A stretch of DNA of 64,000 nucleotides from Mesorhizobium ciceri biovar biserrulae WSM1271 (GTDB lineage Bacteria > Pseudomonadota > Alphaproteobacteria > Rhizobiales > Rhizobiaceae). The notes beneath the pieces are model-generated. The model worked only from the letters and a program-made list of their open reading frames with translations. It made no database searches and was not told the origin of the DNA. Location: the NCBI RefSeq assembly GCF_000185905.1, contig NC_014923.1:2751501-2815500 (forward strand), in the 5' to 3' direction. Every line of letters starts with the position of its first letter. Position 1 is the stretch's first letter. This document shows, one piece after another, positions 34,020-42,489 of the stretch. The position numbers were made by a program, and so were the translations under genes.

Positions 34020-34712
34020 CTAACCCTCCGATGGCTTGCTGTTTGATTTTGGTAGGCCGGGCGCGAGCGTTTTCCGGGCTACATATTGGTCGAGGTCGAC
34101 GGCGCCGCTGGTCGGCGGCGCAATGATCCACAGCACTTCGGCCACCGTATCGCCGACATTGATCGTCCGGTGGGGCGTCGAGGTCGAATATTCGATGCTA
34201 TCGCCCTCTTCGAGGGTGAAGCTCTCCTCGCCGAGCGTCAGTTGCACGCGTCCGCGCAGCACGAGGAACATCTCGCTCGCGTTGCCGTGCGTGTAGGGCA
34301 CGTCGCCGGTCGAGCCGCCGACGGCGAACTCGCCGCAATAGACTTCCATCTCGCGGATCGGCCGGCGCGACAGCAGCGTCTTGCGGTAGCCTTCGCTGGT
34401 CGGCAGCGCCGGCCGCTCGCTGCGTGTCAGCACCGCGTGCGGCGACACTTCGCATTCGTCGAAAAGATCGGCGAGGCTGATGCCGAGCGCATTGGCAATC
34501 AGCATCAGCGTGCTGGTGTTGGCGCCGGAAAGGCCGCGCTCGAGCTGGCTTAGGAAACTGGCGGTGGTGCCGATCATGTCGCCGAGCTGGCGCAGCGTCA
34601 GGCGCCGCGTGGTGCGATAGGCCTTGATCCGATCGCCCAATACCGTCGAGCGGCGCGCTTCGGCGCTGGTCGCGGCATTGTCGTTGAGTGCGTGATCCGC
34701 AGCGATTTTCAT
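34020..34712 (-). CDS. XRE-family regulator with C-terminal cupin domain (PuuR-like)
   Basis: 230 residues from ATG 34712. A GTG at 34730 would extend it by six residues but lies inside a perfect palindrome, so the ATG is preferred. The N-terminal helix-turn-helix (RLTLRQLGDMIGTTASFLSQLERGLSGANTSTL) is at about residues 34-68; a cupin (GDVPYTHGNASEMFLVLRGRV, LEEGDSIEYSTSTPHRTIN) forms the C-terminus. The architecture matches PuuR, the putrescine repressor. It heads the minus-strand transporter and oxidase operon and probably represses it through the palindrome at its own start. Confidence 0.88.
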   Translation of the reverse strand: MKIAADHALNDNAATSAEARRSTVLGDRIKAYRTTRRLTLRQLGDMIGTTASFLSQLERGLSGANTSTLMLIANALGISLADLFDECEVSPHAVLTRSERPALPTSEGYRKTLLSRRPIREMEVYCGEFAVGGSTGDVPYTHGNASEMFLVLRGRVQLTLGEESFTLEEGDSIEYSTSTPHRTINVGDTVAEVLWIIAPPTSGAVDLDQYVARKTLAPGLPKSNSKPSEG

Positions 34713-34727
34713 GGCGATCTCAGGGTT

Positions 34728-34748
34728 CACTTAACATGCTATTAAGTG
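34728..34748. promoter_or_regulatory. Palindromic operator at the XRE-cupin gene start
   Basis: CACTTAA (34728-34734) and TTAAGTG (34742-34748) are perfect arms separated by CATGCTA. The element lies 16 bases upstream of the preferred ATG 34712, within the expected 5' untranslated or promoter region of the operon. Autoregulation by the adjacent XRE-cupin protein is the simplest reading. Confidence 0.6.
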
Positions 34749-34844
34749 GGGCGTCCTGGCAAGCGGATTCGCCTGGTCACCTGAAAATCATCGATGGACC
34801 TGCAGAGGGCATGATCGGCCGACCGGCAACCCGGTTCAGCTCGA

Positions 34845-35939
34845 TCACTGGATCATGAAGCGCGAACTGAATGGCAGGCTTGCCGCGCCGACGGCCTTCG
34901 GGCTGATGGTGACGCGCGCCGGCAGCGCTTCGATGCCGGGGAATTCCCGGCCGATGTCGTCGCACAAGGCCTCGGCAATCTTTTGCGGCGCATAGCTGGA
35001 CAGGACGACCGTCCTGAACTCGACAAACTGGGTCAGCGCGGAGATCGACGCTTTCAGGCGGTCGGAACACTCGCCCAGCCATGCGCTGTAGGCCTCGCCC
35101 AGATCGGGCCACTCAGGGCTGCTGCTCCAGATGATTTCGGACGGGCGCCCGCGCATGGCCAGTTCGCTCTCCAGGCGCATCAGGCCGTGATCGAAGCTGG
35201 CGCTGGAGTTTCCCTTGTAGATCTGGTGGTTGAGGATGAGCCTGCTCTGCAGCCGTGCTCCGAGATAGAAGAACAGATAATCGTTGAGCGGCTTTGCGAC
35301 GCCGAACATACTCTCGCCGCCGGCCGCAGCGGTGATGTCGTTCTGCACGAAAACCGGCAGCTTGATCTGTTCCTCGATCTCGGCCTGCAAGGCCTTGAGC
35401 GAGGTGCTCGATCCGTTGCGGGTTGCAGCCATCGTGTCGACATCGTCGGGAACCGCCAGGCCGATGCCGGCAACCCGGCTGCGCGCCTCGACCGGCAGGC
35501 TGGTCATGGCTTGCCCGATCGCGCCGAACAGATCGCTGCTTTGCGGAAACGGATTGGCTTCATCCGCCGGCAACTGCGTGTGGAAGCGCACCGTGCCGAT
35601 GAAGTCGATGAGCGCGATGTCGATCCTGCGCCGGCTGAAGCCGACGCCAACCGCATAGGCGCCCTCCGGGTTGAGTGAAAGCGGGATCGTCGGCGGCCCG
35701 ACGCGGCCGCGCTGCGCCTCGCCCTGCGAGACCAGGCCCTCCTGCTCGAGCGAGCGAACGATGACTGAAGCCGTCTGCGCCGACAGGCCGGTCTTCTCGC
35801 CGATTTCCATCCGCGAAATGCCTTCGTTCTGAAGCAGCAGGGACAGCACCAGCCGCTCGTTGTAGCTGCGGACGCTCAATGCATTCAGCCCGCTCGCACG
35901 ATCGGCGATGCGCAAGGGATTGGGTGGTGCGAATCTCAT
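34845..35939 (-). CDS. ROK-family transcriptional regulator
   Basis: 364 residues from ATG 35939 (a TTG three codons earlier is possible). An N-terminal winged helix (NERLVLSLLLQNEGISRMEIGEKTGLSAQTASVIVRSLEQEGLV) precedes a ROK domain. The ATP-binding DxGGT motif is replaced by VGFSRRRID and the cysteine zinc motif is not evident, so it is a regulator rather than a kinase. It lies downstream of an SGNH esterase in a unit that diverges from a ribose-type sugar importer, and a TAGTCA-N7-TGACTA palindrome lies between them. It probably represses this locus and is released by an imported sugar. Confidence 0.87.
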   Translation of the reverse strand: MRFAPPNPLRIADRASGLNALSVRSYNERLVLSLLLQNEGISRMEIGEKTGLSAQTASVIVRSLEQEGLVSQGEAQRGRVGPPTIPLSLNPEGAYAVGVGFSRRRIDIALIDFIGTVRFHTQLPADEANPFPQSSDLFGAIGQAMTSLPVEARSRVAGIGLAVPDDVDTMAATRNGSSTSLKALQAEIEEQIKLPVFVQNDITAAAGGESMFGVAKPLNDYLFFYLGARLQSRLILNHQIYKGNSSASFDHGLMRLESELAMRGRPSEIIWSSSPEWPDLGEAYSAWLGECSDRLKASISALTQFVEFRTVVLSSYAPQKIAEALCDDIGREFPGIEALPARVTISPKAVGAASLPFSSRFMIQ

Positions 35940-35996
35940 GTCAGGCAAAGGTCGCCCCGTCGGTAAGAGCGCGTTGCCTGGCGGCGGTATGGTTGC

Positions 35997-36647
35997 TCAT
36001 GTCGAGCGGCTCCAGCCGATGGCATCGACCGCGCGGGCGAGCGCGGTGCCCAGCAATCTGTGCGCCTCGGCATCGATGTGAAAGCCGTCCGCCTTGCTGC
36101 ACGACACCACCGAGCCGGCATCGAAAAAGTGCAGTTCGAGCGAGTCCGCCAGAACCTCGAACTCGAGCGCGAGCAGGCGCGATTTCTCCGGCGCGCCGGC
36201 GAATATGGACTTCCATTCCTTGACGTCGTCCTGCATCGGCGGTGGCGCCACGATCATGATCTCGGGCGTCGAGCCGCCCGGACCTGGCGCCAGCTCCTTG
36301 ATGTCGTAGACGAGGCAGCCGATCCCCATCGCCACTTCCGACGGCGGCTTGTTGAAGCGGATCTTCAGATCGTTGGTGCCGAGCATGATGATGACGAGGT
36401 CGAGCGTCGCATGGCTCTGCAGGCAAGGACGAAGATAGGTTCGGCCGTTCTTGTGGGCGCCCTCGATCGGGTCGTCGTGGACGGTGGTGCGGCCGCTCAA
36501 CCCCTCCTCGATGACATACCAGTCAGGGCCCAGCTGAGAACGCAATATGCCCGGCCAGCGTTCACCCGGACCATAGCGCTCGAGCGGCCCCCTGCCGGGG
36601 ATCTGGCCGTGCGTGTTGGAGTCGCCGTAGCACAAGACTGATCGCAT
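35997..36647 (-). CDS. SGNH-family esterase/hydrolase, paralogue A
   Basis: 216 residues from ATG 36647; the open frame runs upstream, but the family begins at MRSVLCYGDSNTHG. Block I serine is Ser10 (GDSN), block III is GTND, and the catalytic Asp187 and His190 are in DGFH. No signal peptide is present, so it acts in the cytoplasm. It is paralogous to the enzyme at 41659-42342 (VIEEGLSGRTT here, IIEEGLSARTT there). The two genes bracket a sugar ABC importer, which suggests removal of acyl groups from imported sugars. It starts the unit with the ROK regulator. Confidence 0.85.
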   Translation of the reverse strand: MRSVLCYGDSNTHGQIPGRGPLERYGPGERWPGILRSQLGPDWYVIEEGLSGRTTVHDDPIEGAHKNGRTYLRPCLQSHATLDLVIIMLGTNDLKIRFNKPPSEVAMGIGCLVYDIKELAPGPGGSTPEIMIVAPPPMQDDVKEWKSIFAGAPEKSRLLALEFEVLADSLELHFFDAGSVVSCSKADGFHIDAEAHRLLGTALARAVDAIGWSRST

Positions 36648-36734
36648 GTTTTTCCCGCCGGGACAGACTGCGCGCCGAAGCCGGCGAGCGCCATTCATGA
36701 TGGATAGTGGAGCGGCGAAAGGCAAGCAAGGGAA

Positions 36735-36753
36735 TAGTCATTCAACCTGACTA
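36735..36753. promoter_or_regulatory. Candidate ROK-regulator operator
   Basis: TAGTCA (36735-36740) and TGACTA (36748-36753) form a perfect inverted repeat with a 7-base spacer, 4 bases upstream of a TTGACA -35 box. It lies in the 320-base divergent region between the SGNH/ROK unit and the sugar importer. The rest of that region shows no gene. Confidence 0.5.
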
Positions 36754-36757
36754 ACTA

Positions 36758-36787
36758 TTGACAGGGCGAATCCGCTGTGCTTCTAAA
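36758..36787 (+). promoter_or_regulatory. Sigma-70-type promoter of the sugar importer operon
   Basis: TTGACA at 36758-36763 is a perfect -35 box. TCTAAA at 36782-36787, 18 bases on, is a four-of-six -10 box. The start would be about 175 bases before the binding-protein ATG. Confidence 0.5.
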
Positions 36788-36967
36788 GTGCCCGGAGGAG
36801 TTCTCGACCGTCATCATCGTCCAGCAGAAGTTGGGCTTCGACACGCATGTGTTCGGGGGCGGGAGAATTGCGCGCATCGGTCGGTTTGTGACGGGGGCAT
36901 GCATTGGGAGAGCGTCTCGTGGCCATACGAATTTGTAGGCCGGAGCAACCACAAGGAGGAGTGTTCA

Positions 36968-38047
36968 ATGTTAGGATTGCTGAAAACCGTCGGCCTGGGG
37001 ATGCTCGTTGCGTCCACGCTTGCCGTGACGTCCCTGGCGCATGCGCAAGACGTCAAGCTGATGGACGGCGTGGCGCCGCGCCCCGACGACACGCGCATGA
37101 CCGCCGCCGGTGCGTTCAAGAAGGACCCGCCCTGGGTCATCGGCATGAGCGACTTCGGTGTCAACGCAAACACCTGGACGGTGCAGGTGGCGCATGAGGC
37201 GGAGAACGCCGCGGCCAAGGACAAGCGCATCTCGAAATTCATCCTGCTCGATGCCGGCTTCGACCAGAAGAAGCAGGTGGCCGATATCGAGGACCTGATC
37301 GCACAGCATGTCGACGCCATCATCGTTCAACCGGTGACCAGCACGTCGGCCAATGCCAGCATCGCCAAGGCGGTCGCCGCCGGCATCCCGGTCATCCTTC
37401 ACACCGGGCGTATCGATTCCGACGCCTACACCACCGAAATCCAGGGCGGCGCCGAGCACTTCGGCAAGGTCATGGGCGACTGGCTGGTGAAGACCGTCGG
37501 CGACAACGGCAAGATCTGGGTCCTGCGTGGCCTGGCCGGCCATCCGGAAGACACCAACCGCTATAACGGCCTCCTGGAATCGCTCAAGGGCACGCATGTG
37601 CAGATCATTGCCGAGGAGCATGGCGACTGGCAGTACGACAAGGCCAAGAAGCTGTGCGAGACGCTCTATCTGAACAATCCGCAGGTCGACGGCATCTGGT
37701 CGTCCGGCGCCGACATGACGCGCGCCTGCGTCGATGTCTTCAAGCAGTTCGGCACACCCATTCCGCCGATTTCGGGCGAGGGCAACAATGGCTATTTCGG
37801 CCAGTGGATTACGGATGGGTTCAAGTCGATCTCTCCGGAATACAGTCCCGCCCAGGGCGCTGCCGGCGTGCGCGCTGCCGTTGCCCTTCTGGAAGGCAAG
37901 CAGCTCTACAAGCGCTATGTCTACAATCCCGACGGATGGGACCAGGACAAGGCCAAGAAATACTATCGCGATGACCTGACCGCCAATGTCTGGTGGCCAA
38001 GCGAACTGCCGGAAGACAAGCTCAAGGAATATTACGGCAAGAAGTGA
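36968..38047 (+). CDS. Ribose-type sugar ABC transporter substrate-binding protein
   Basis: 359 residues from ATG 36968 behind a strong AAGGAGGAG site. A signal peptide (LLKTVGLGMLVASTLAVTSLAHA) precedes a periplasmic-binding-protein-like I fold: WVIGMSDFGVNANTWTVQVAHEAENAA, DIEDLIAQHVDAIIVQPVTS, AVAAGIPVILHTGRID and GLAGHPEDTNRYNGLLESL. It binds a monosaccharide or small oligosaccharide for the RbsA/RbsC-type components downstream. The exact sugar is not evident. A GC-rich hairpin follows the stop. Confidence 0.9.
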   Translation: MLGLLKTVGLGMLVASTLAVTSLAHAQDVKLMDGVAPRPDDTRMTAAGAFKKDPPWVIGMSDFGVNANTWTVQVAHEAENAAAKDKRISKFILLDAGFDQKKQVADIEDLIAQHVDAIIVQPVTSTSANASIAKAVAAGIPVILHTGRIDSDAYTTEIQGGAEHFGKVMGDWLVKTVGDNGKIWVLRGLAGHPEDTNRYNGLLESLKGTHVQIIAEEHGDWQYDKAKKLCETLYLNNPQVDGIWSSGADMTRACVDVFKQFGTPIPPISGEGNNGYFGQWITDGFKSISPEYSPAQGAAGVRAAVALLEGKQLYKRYVYNPDGWDQDKAKKYYRDDLTANVWWPSELPEDKLKEYYGKK

Positions 38048-38061
38048 CGGCGCCGTGGCTG

Positions 38062-38087
38062 GCGGGGAGTGGACAAACATTCCCCGC
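38062..38087 (+). promoter_or_regulatory. Stem-loop between binding-protein and ATPase genes
   Basis: GCGGGGA (38062-38068) pairs with TCCCCGC (38081-38087) around a 12-base loop. The loop contains GTG 38069, the first possible start of the ATPase frame, which would be occluded. No T-run follows. It matches the post-binding-protein hairpins elsewhere in the window. Confidence 0.55.
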
Positions 38088-38128
38088 AGGCCGTTCCATG
38101 TGTCGAATCCGGTTCGTTCGAGGGTTTC

Positions 38129-39640
38129 GTGACCAATCTTGTCGAGATGTCCCACATTTCGAAGGCATTCGGAGGGAGCAAGGCGCTCCACTCCGTTTCC
38201 CTCGACCTCAAGGCGGGCAGCATCCACGCCCTGATGGGCGAGAACGGTGCCGGCAAATCGACGTTGATGAAGATTCTGGCGGGCGTGCATCAGCCCGATT
38301 CCGGCGAGATCTTCATGAGCGGCGAGAAGCTCGATCTGAAGTCGCCGCGCGCCGCGCTCGATGCCGGCATTTCGACCGTTTTCCAGGAGCATTCGCTGCT
38401 GCCCAATCTGTCGATCGCCGAGAACATGTTCCTCGGCCGGGAGCCGACGACCCGGTTCGGCTCGATCGACTATCCCGCGATGAAAAGCCAGACCGCCAGG
38501 GCGCTTGGCGAACTCGGCCTCACGCTCGACCCGTCGCAACTCGTTTCCAACCTGACCATAGCCGAGCGGCAATTCGTCGAGATCGCGCATTGCATCCAGG
38601 CCGACGCCAGCGTGCTCATCCTCGATGAGCCGACGGCGGCGCTCAACGCGGCCGATGTCGATGTGCTCAACCGCAACATCCGCCGGCTGCGCGACAAGGG
38701 AAAAGCCATCGTCTACATCTCGCATCGCATGGAGGAGATCTTCGAGTTGTGCGACACGGTGACGGTGCTGAAGGATGGCGCACTGGTCGGCACAAGGACG
38801 GTGCCCGAGATCACCACCGACGAACTCATCGCCATGATGGTCGGACGCGAACTCCAGGACCTTTTTCCCGATCGTACGGGCGATGTAGGCGATGAGATAC
38901 TGCGCGTCGAAAACCTCAAGATCACCGAGACATCGCAGCCGCTGTCGCTGACTTTGCACAAGGGCGAGATCGTCGCCCTGGCCGGGCTGGAAGGGCAGGG
39001 CCAGCAGCGCTTCCTGCGATCGCTGATTGGCCGCTACCATCCCTTCGCCGGGACGATTTCCATCAACGGCAAGGCGCTGAAGATGCCGCTCCCGGCGTCG
39101 GCGGGCGTTCGGTATTTGCAGCAGCTGAAGGTCGGCTTCGTTCCCGAGGACCGCAAGGAAGAGGGGCTCTTCCTCGCTTTGCCGATCGCCCACAACATCG
39201 CCATCGGATTGCATTCGAGGCGCCCGGAACTTGCGCCGGCGCGGCCATATCGAAACGTCATCGCCCGCATGATGGAGGTCATGAACATAAAGGCGGCGGG
39301 CCTGTCGGCTGCGGTCGGTTCGCTGTCGGGCGGCAACCAGCAAAAGGTTCTGCTCGGCCGCTACCTTGCCGCCGATCTCGATCTTCTGCTGGTCGAAGAG
39401 CCGACGCGCGGCGTCGACATCGGCGCCAAGTCCGAGATCTACCATCTTCTGCGGGACTTCACCGCGAAGGGCGGCGCGGTGCTGGTGCTGTCGCGCGAGA
39501 CGATCGAGCTGATCGGGCTCTGCGACCGCATCTACGTCGTCCATCACGACACGATCGTGGCCGAAATGCCGGCAGCGCAGGCGAGCGAACACAAGATTCT
39601 CGACGCGGCCCTCATGGGCGGCTCCACGCGCCAGCATTAG
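38129..39640 (+). CDS. Ribose-type sugar ABC transporter ATP-binding protein (two domains, RbsA/MglA-like)
   Basis: 503 residues from GTG 38129, preceded by GAGGG; the frame stays open to GTG 38069, which lies in a hairpin loop, and ATG 38147 is a further option. Two nucleotide-binding domains are fused. The first has Walker A GENGAGKST and Walker B VLILDEPTAALN; the second has the usual degenerate Walker A (GLEGQGQQR), the signature LSGGNQQKV and VEEPTRGVD. This arrangement is standard for ribose, galactose and xylose importers. It is followed after 9 bases by the first permease. Confidence 0.9.
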   Translation: MTNLVEMSHISKAFGGSKALHSVSLDLKAGSIHALMGENGAGKSTLMKILAGVHQPDSGEIFMSGEKLDLKSPRAALDAGISTVFQEHSLLPNLSIAENMFLGREPTTRFGSIDYPAMKSQTARALGELGLTLDPSQLVSNLTIAERQFVEIAHCIQADASVLILDEPTAALNAADVDVLNRNIRRLRDKGKAIVYISHRMEEIFELCDTVTVLKDGALVGTRTVPEITTDELIAMMVGRELQDLFPDRTGDVGDEILRVENLKITETSQPLSLTLHKGEIVALAGLEGQGQQRFLRSLIGRYHPFAGTISINGKALKMPLPASAGVRYLQQLKVGFVPEDRKEEGLFLALPIAHNIAIGLHSRRPELAPARPYRNVIARMMEVMNIKAAGLSAAVGSLSGGNQQKVLLGRYLAADLDLLLVEEPTRGVDIGAKSEIYHLLRDFTAKGGAVLVLSRETIELIGLCDRIYVVHHDTIVAEMPAAQASEHKILDAALMGGSTRQH

Positions 39641-39649
39641 GGGCCTGCC

Positions 39650-40612
39650 ATGGTTCGTTCGGTTTTCAACATCCTGAATGGCCGGAACACGCGGCAGGGC
39701 CTGTGGGGCCTGCCGCTGCTGGTCGCCTTGCTCATTTCGCTGTGGCTGACCGTCGAGACGACGCAGTTCGCCACGGCCGAAAACCTCTTCAACCTGGTTG
39801 CCCAGGCGATGCCGCTGATCATCGCGGCGATCGGACAGCTCGTCGTCGTGCTCATCGGCGGGCTCGACCTGTCGGTCGGCTCGGTCATCAGCTTCACCAC
39901 CGCGGTGCTGGCGCTCGACCAGCCAGCGATTGTGTTGATCCCGGCGGTCTTCGTGCTGGCGGCAGTCATCGGGCTGATCAACGGTCTGGCGATCACCCGT
40001 TTCAACGTCCATCCGATCATCGCGACGCTGTCGACGCAGTACATCGTGCTCGGCATCACGCGCATCCTGCGGCCCGTCTCCGGCGGCACGGTGCCGGAGA
40101 TCGTCATCGATGCCGTCTCGGGCAGTTTCCTCGGCATTCCCTATCCGGTTTTCTGGGGCATCGTCGTGATCCTGGCAGCGTGGAAACTGCTCTACGGATC
40201 CCGGTATGGGCTGCATCTGTTTGCGATCGGCGGCGGCATCGCGTCCGGCGCCGAGAGTGCTGCCCGCAATTTCGGCGTCTCCGACCGCCGCAACATCATC
40301 CTCGCCTATGTGATCTGTTCCTGTTTCGCAGCCGTTGCCGGTGTCTTCCTGGCCGGGCGCATCGTGTCGGGCGATCCGAATGTCGGGCTGCTTTTCGAAC
40401 TCGATACCGTCACCGCCGTGGCGCTTGGAGGCACCCAGCTTTCCGGTGGCATAGGCAGCCTGCACGGCACCGTGATCGGCGCGCTGGTCATGGCGCTGCT
40501 GGCCAATGGCATGAACCTCGCCAACGTCTCGCCGTTTGTCCAGACCGCGATCAAGGGCGGCATCCTGCTGGCGGTGGTCGGGCTGCAATCCCGCAAGAAG
40601 ATGGGGCTCTGA
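39650..40612 (+). CDS. Ribose-type sugar ABC transporter permease 1 (RbsC-like)
   Basis: 320 residues with eight to ten hydrophobic segments. AIGQLVVVLIGGLDLSVGSVI is the conserved RbsC/XylH segment, and VALGGTQLSGGIGSLHGTVIGALVMALLANGMNL closes the family pattern. It lies 9 bases after the ATPase and 3 bases before a second permease. Two distinct permease genes suggest a heterodimeric channel, unlike the single RbsC of the E. coli ribose system. Confidence 0.9.
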   Translation: MVRSVFNILNGRNTRQGLWGLPLLVALLISLWLTVETTQFATAENLFNLVAQAMPLIIAAIGQLVVVLIGGLDLSVGSVISFTTAVLALDQPAIVLIPAVFVLAAVIGLINGLAITRFNVHPIIATLSTQYIVLGITRILRPVSGGTVPEIVIDAVSGSFLGIPYPVFWGIVVILAAWKLLYGSRYGLHLFAIGGGIASGAESAARNFGVSDRRNIILAYVICSCFAAVAGVFLAGRIVSGDPNVGLLFELDTVTAVALGGTQLSGGIGSLHGTVIGALVMALLANGMNLANVSPFVQTAIKGGILLAVVGLQSRKKMGL

Positions 40613-40615
40613 AAG

Positions 40616-41569
40616 ATGGCTGCCGTTCTCGCAAATCCGATCGCCCGGCGCCTGCTGCGCATACCGCCGTCCTATTTTGTCTTCCTCGTGCTGCTGGCCA
40701 CGCTGTGGGTCGCACGGCCGAACATGCTCAACCTCAACATCATGGGTATCTTCGTCAGGCAGATCGTCCCGCTCGGCATCCTGGTTCTGGGGCAGCTCGT
40801 CGTCATGCGGGTGAAGTCGATCGACCTTTCCGGCGGCGGCATCATCCTGCTCATCAACTATTTCATTTCGTCGGGCACTTTCCCCGGCGCGTCGATGCCT
40901 TTCTTCGTCGTGCTGGCGCTCGGTACCGGCCTCGTCATCGGCCTGTTCAACGGCTTCATGATAGGGAGCCGGCGGGTGTCGGCGGTCATCGTCACGCTGG
41001 CGGTCAGCATCATCCTGGTCGGGCTGGTGCAGTTCCTGTCGAGCGGCAATCCGCCCGGCGATGTGCCGAAGCTGTTCAACGACCTCTACAACACGAAATT
41101 CCTGTCGGTTCCGACGCCGGTGCTGTTCTGGGTCCTGCTGACCGCTTTGGTGTGGCTGCTGCTGTCGCGGACCGTCTTTGGCCGCTACGTCGCCTCGGTC
41201 GGGGAGAATGCCGAAGCCGCGCATTTTTCCGGCGTGCCGGTCCAGCGCACGGTGATCCTTGCGCACACGCTCGCCGGCCTGATCGCGGCGATCGCGGCCC
41301 TGGTACAGACCGGTTCGATCGCCGTCGGCAGCGTCCGTGTCGGCCTCGACCTGCCGATCCTGGCGGTCGCGGCAACGATCCTCGGCGGCGTCGTCTTCGG
41401 TCGCGGCGACGGTGGCGTCTGGGGACCTTTCTTCGGGGCGTTGTGCTTTGCGCTGCTGTTCGTGGTGATGACCGTGCTCGGCATCGACGAGCCCGGCAAG
41501 CTCATCGCGCAGGGCGTCATCATCCTGGGTGCCGCGATCTTCTACGGAGTGCGGGTGCGAAACCCCTGA
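40616..41569 (+). CDS. Ribose-type sugar ABC transporter permease 2 (RbsC-like)
   Basis: 317 residues, homologous to the preceding permease. LGQLVVMRVKSIDLSGGGIILLINYF corresponds to its GGLDLSVG block, but the glycines of GGLDLSVG are replaced here (KSIDLSGGG), and AATILGGVVFGRGDGGVWGPFFGALCFALL is near the C-terminus. About nine membrane segments are visible. It is the second half of the importer channel, and the SGNH esterase follows 89 bases downstream. Confidence 0.88.
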   Translation: MAAVLANPIARRLLRIPPSYFVFLVLLATLWVARPNMLNLNIMGIFVRQIVPLGILVLGQLVVMRVKSIDLSGGGIILLINYFISSGTFPGASMPFFVVLALGTGLVIGLFNGFMIGSRRVSAVIVTLAVSIILVGLVQFLSSGNPPGDVPKLFNDLYNTKFLSVPTPVLFWVLLTALVWLLLSRTVFGRYVASVGENAEAAHFSGVPVQRTVILAHTLAGLIAAIAALVQTGSIAVGSVRVGLDLPILAVAATILGGVVFGRGDGGVWGPFFGALCFALLFVVMTVLGIDEPGKLIAQGVIILGAAIFYGVRVRNP

Positions 41570-41658
41570 CCTGAGACGGCGAAAGCAAGCCGACCGGTGT
41601 TCGCCGGGACCGACAAATCCACGCGTTCAGACAATTGCAAACAGATGGAGAAACATGG

Positions 41659-42342
41659 ATGTCACCGCCAAAAAACATCATGTGCTATGGCGACTCGCTG
41701 ACCTGGGGCTGGGTTCCGGTCAAGGAGGGGTCGCCGACCTACCGCTACCCCTATGACCAGCGCTGGACCGGTGTGATGGCGGCGGCGCTGGGAGGGGGCT
41801 ACCACATCATCGAGGAAGGCCTGAGCGCGCGCACGACATGTCTCGACGACCCCAACGATCCGCGCCTGAACGGGGCGAACTACCTGCCCTCGGCCATCGC
41901 CAGCCATCTGCCGCTGGACCTGGTCATCGTCATGCTCGGCACCAACGACACCAAGTCCTATTTCCGCCGGACGCCTTATGAGATCGCCAATGGAATGGCG
42001 AAACTGGTCGGGCAGATCCTGACCAGTGCCGGCGGCATCGGCACCCCTTATCCGGCCCCCAAGGCGCTGGTCATTGCGCCGCCGCCGCTGACCCCGATGC
42101 CCGATCCATGGTTCGAGGGCATGTTCGGCGGCGGGCACGAAAAATCCAGGGACCTGGCCAGGCAGTACAAGGCGATGGCGGATTTCATGAAGATCGATTT
42201 CCTCAATGCCGGCGATTACCTCACCACGGACGGTGTCGACGGAATTCATTTCACCGCCGCAAACAACGCCGATCTGGGACGCGCCGTCGCCGACAAGGTC
42301 AAGTCGATCCTCGAGCCGGGCCAGGTCAGCACCGCCGCTTGA
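41659..42342 (+). CDS. SGNH esterase/acyltransferase, paralogue B (MsAcT-like)
   Basis: 227 residues from ATG 41659 behind GGAG. The sequence closely follows the Mycobacterium smegmatis acyltransferase MsAcT family: CYGDSLTWGWVPVKEG at the start, IIEEGLSARTTCLDDP, LNGANYLPS, VMLGTNDTKSYFRRTP, and DGVDGIHFTAANN at the end. The triad is predicted as Ser13, Asp194 and His197. There is no signal peptide. MsAcT-type enzymes hydrolyse and transfer acyl groups on small alcohols; in this operon a sugar acyl ester is the likelier substrate (inference). It is paralogous to the esterase at 35997-36647. Confidence 0.87.
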   Translation: MSPPKNIMCYGDSLTWGWVPVKEGSPTYRYPYDQRWTGVMAAALGGGYHIIEEGLSARTTCLDDPNDPRLNGANYLPSAIASHLPLDLVIVMLGTNDTKSYFRRTPYEIANGMAKLVGQILTSAGGIGTPYPAPKALVIAPPPLTPMPDPWFEGMFGGGHEKSRDLARQYKAMADFMKIDFLNAGDYLTTDGVDGIHFTAANNADLGRAVADKVKSILEPGQVSTAA

Positions 42343-42489
42343 AGCCGCCACGCCCGTCGGCTTGCGGCACACAGGCCCACGGCGCAGGTGTGTCGCAGGT
42401 TCCTCCGGCGATGCACATCGATGCGGGGTCGAACGATGCGTTTGGCCCCGCGTTGATATGGCGCCCGGCGCCGGCAGATGTGCGTCGAT

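Noticed and set aside
38069..38128. GTG 38069 as start of the sugar ATPase
   Set aside because: It lies in the loop of a stable hairpin, has no good ribosome site, and would add 20 residues not typical of RbsA. GTG 38129 follows GAGGG and gives the usual length.
36971..41266. Minus-strand open frame of more than 1,400 codons
   Set aside because: It runs antisense to five well-supported sugar-transport genes, has a low-complexity Arg/His/Asp-rich translation and no recognisable domain. GC-rich third positions produce such frames.
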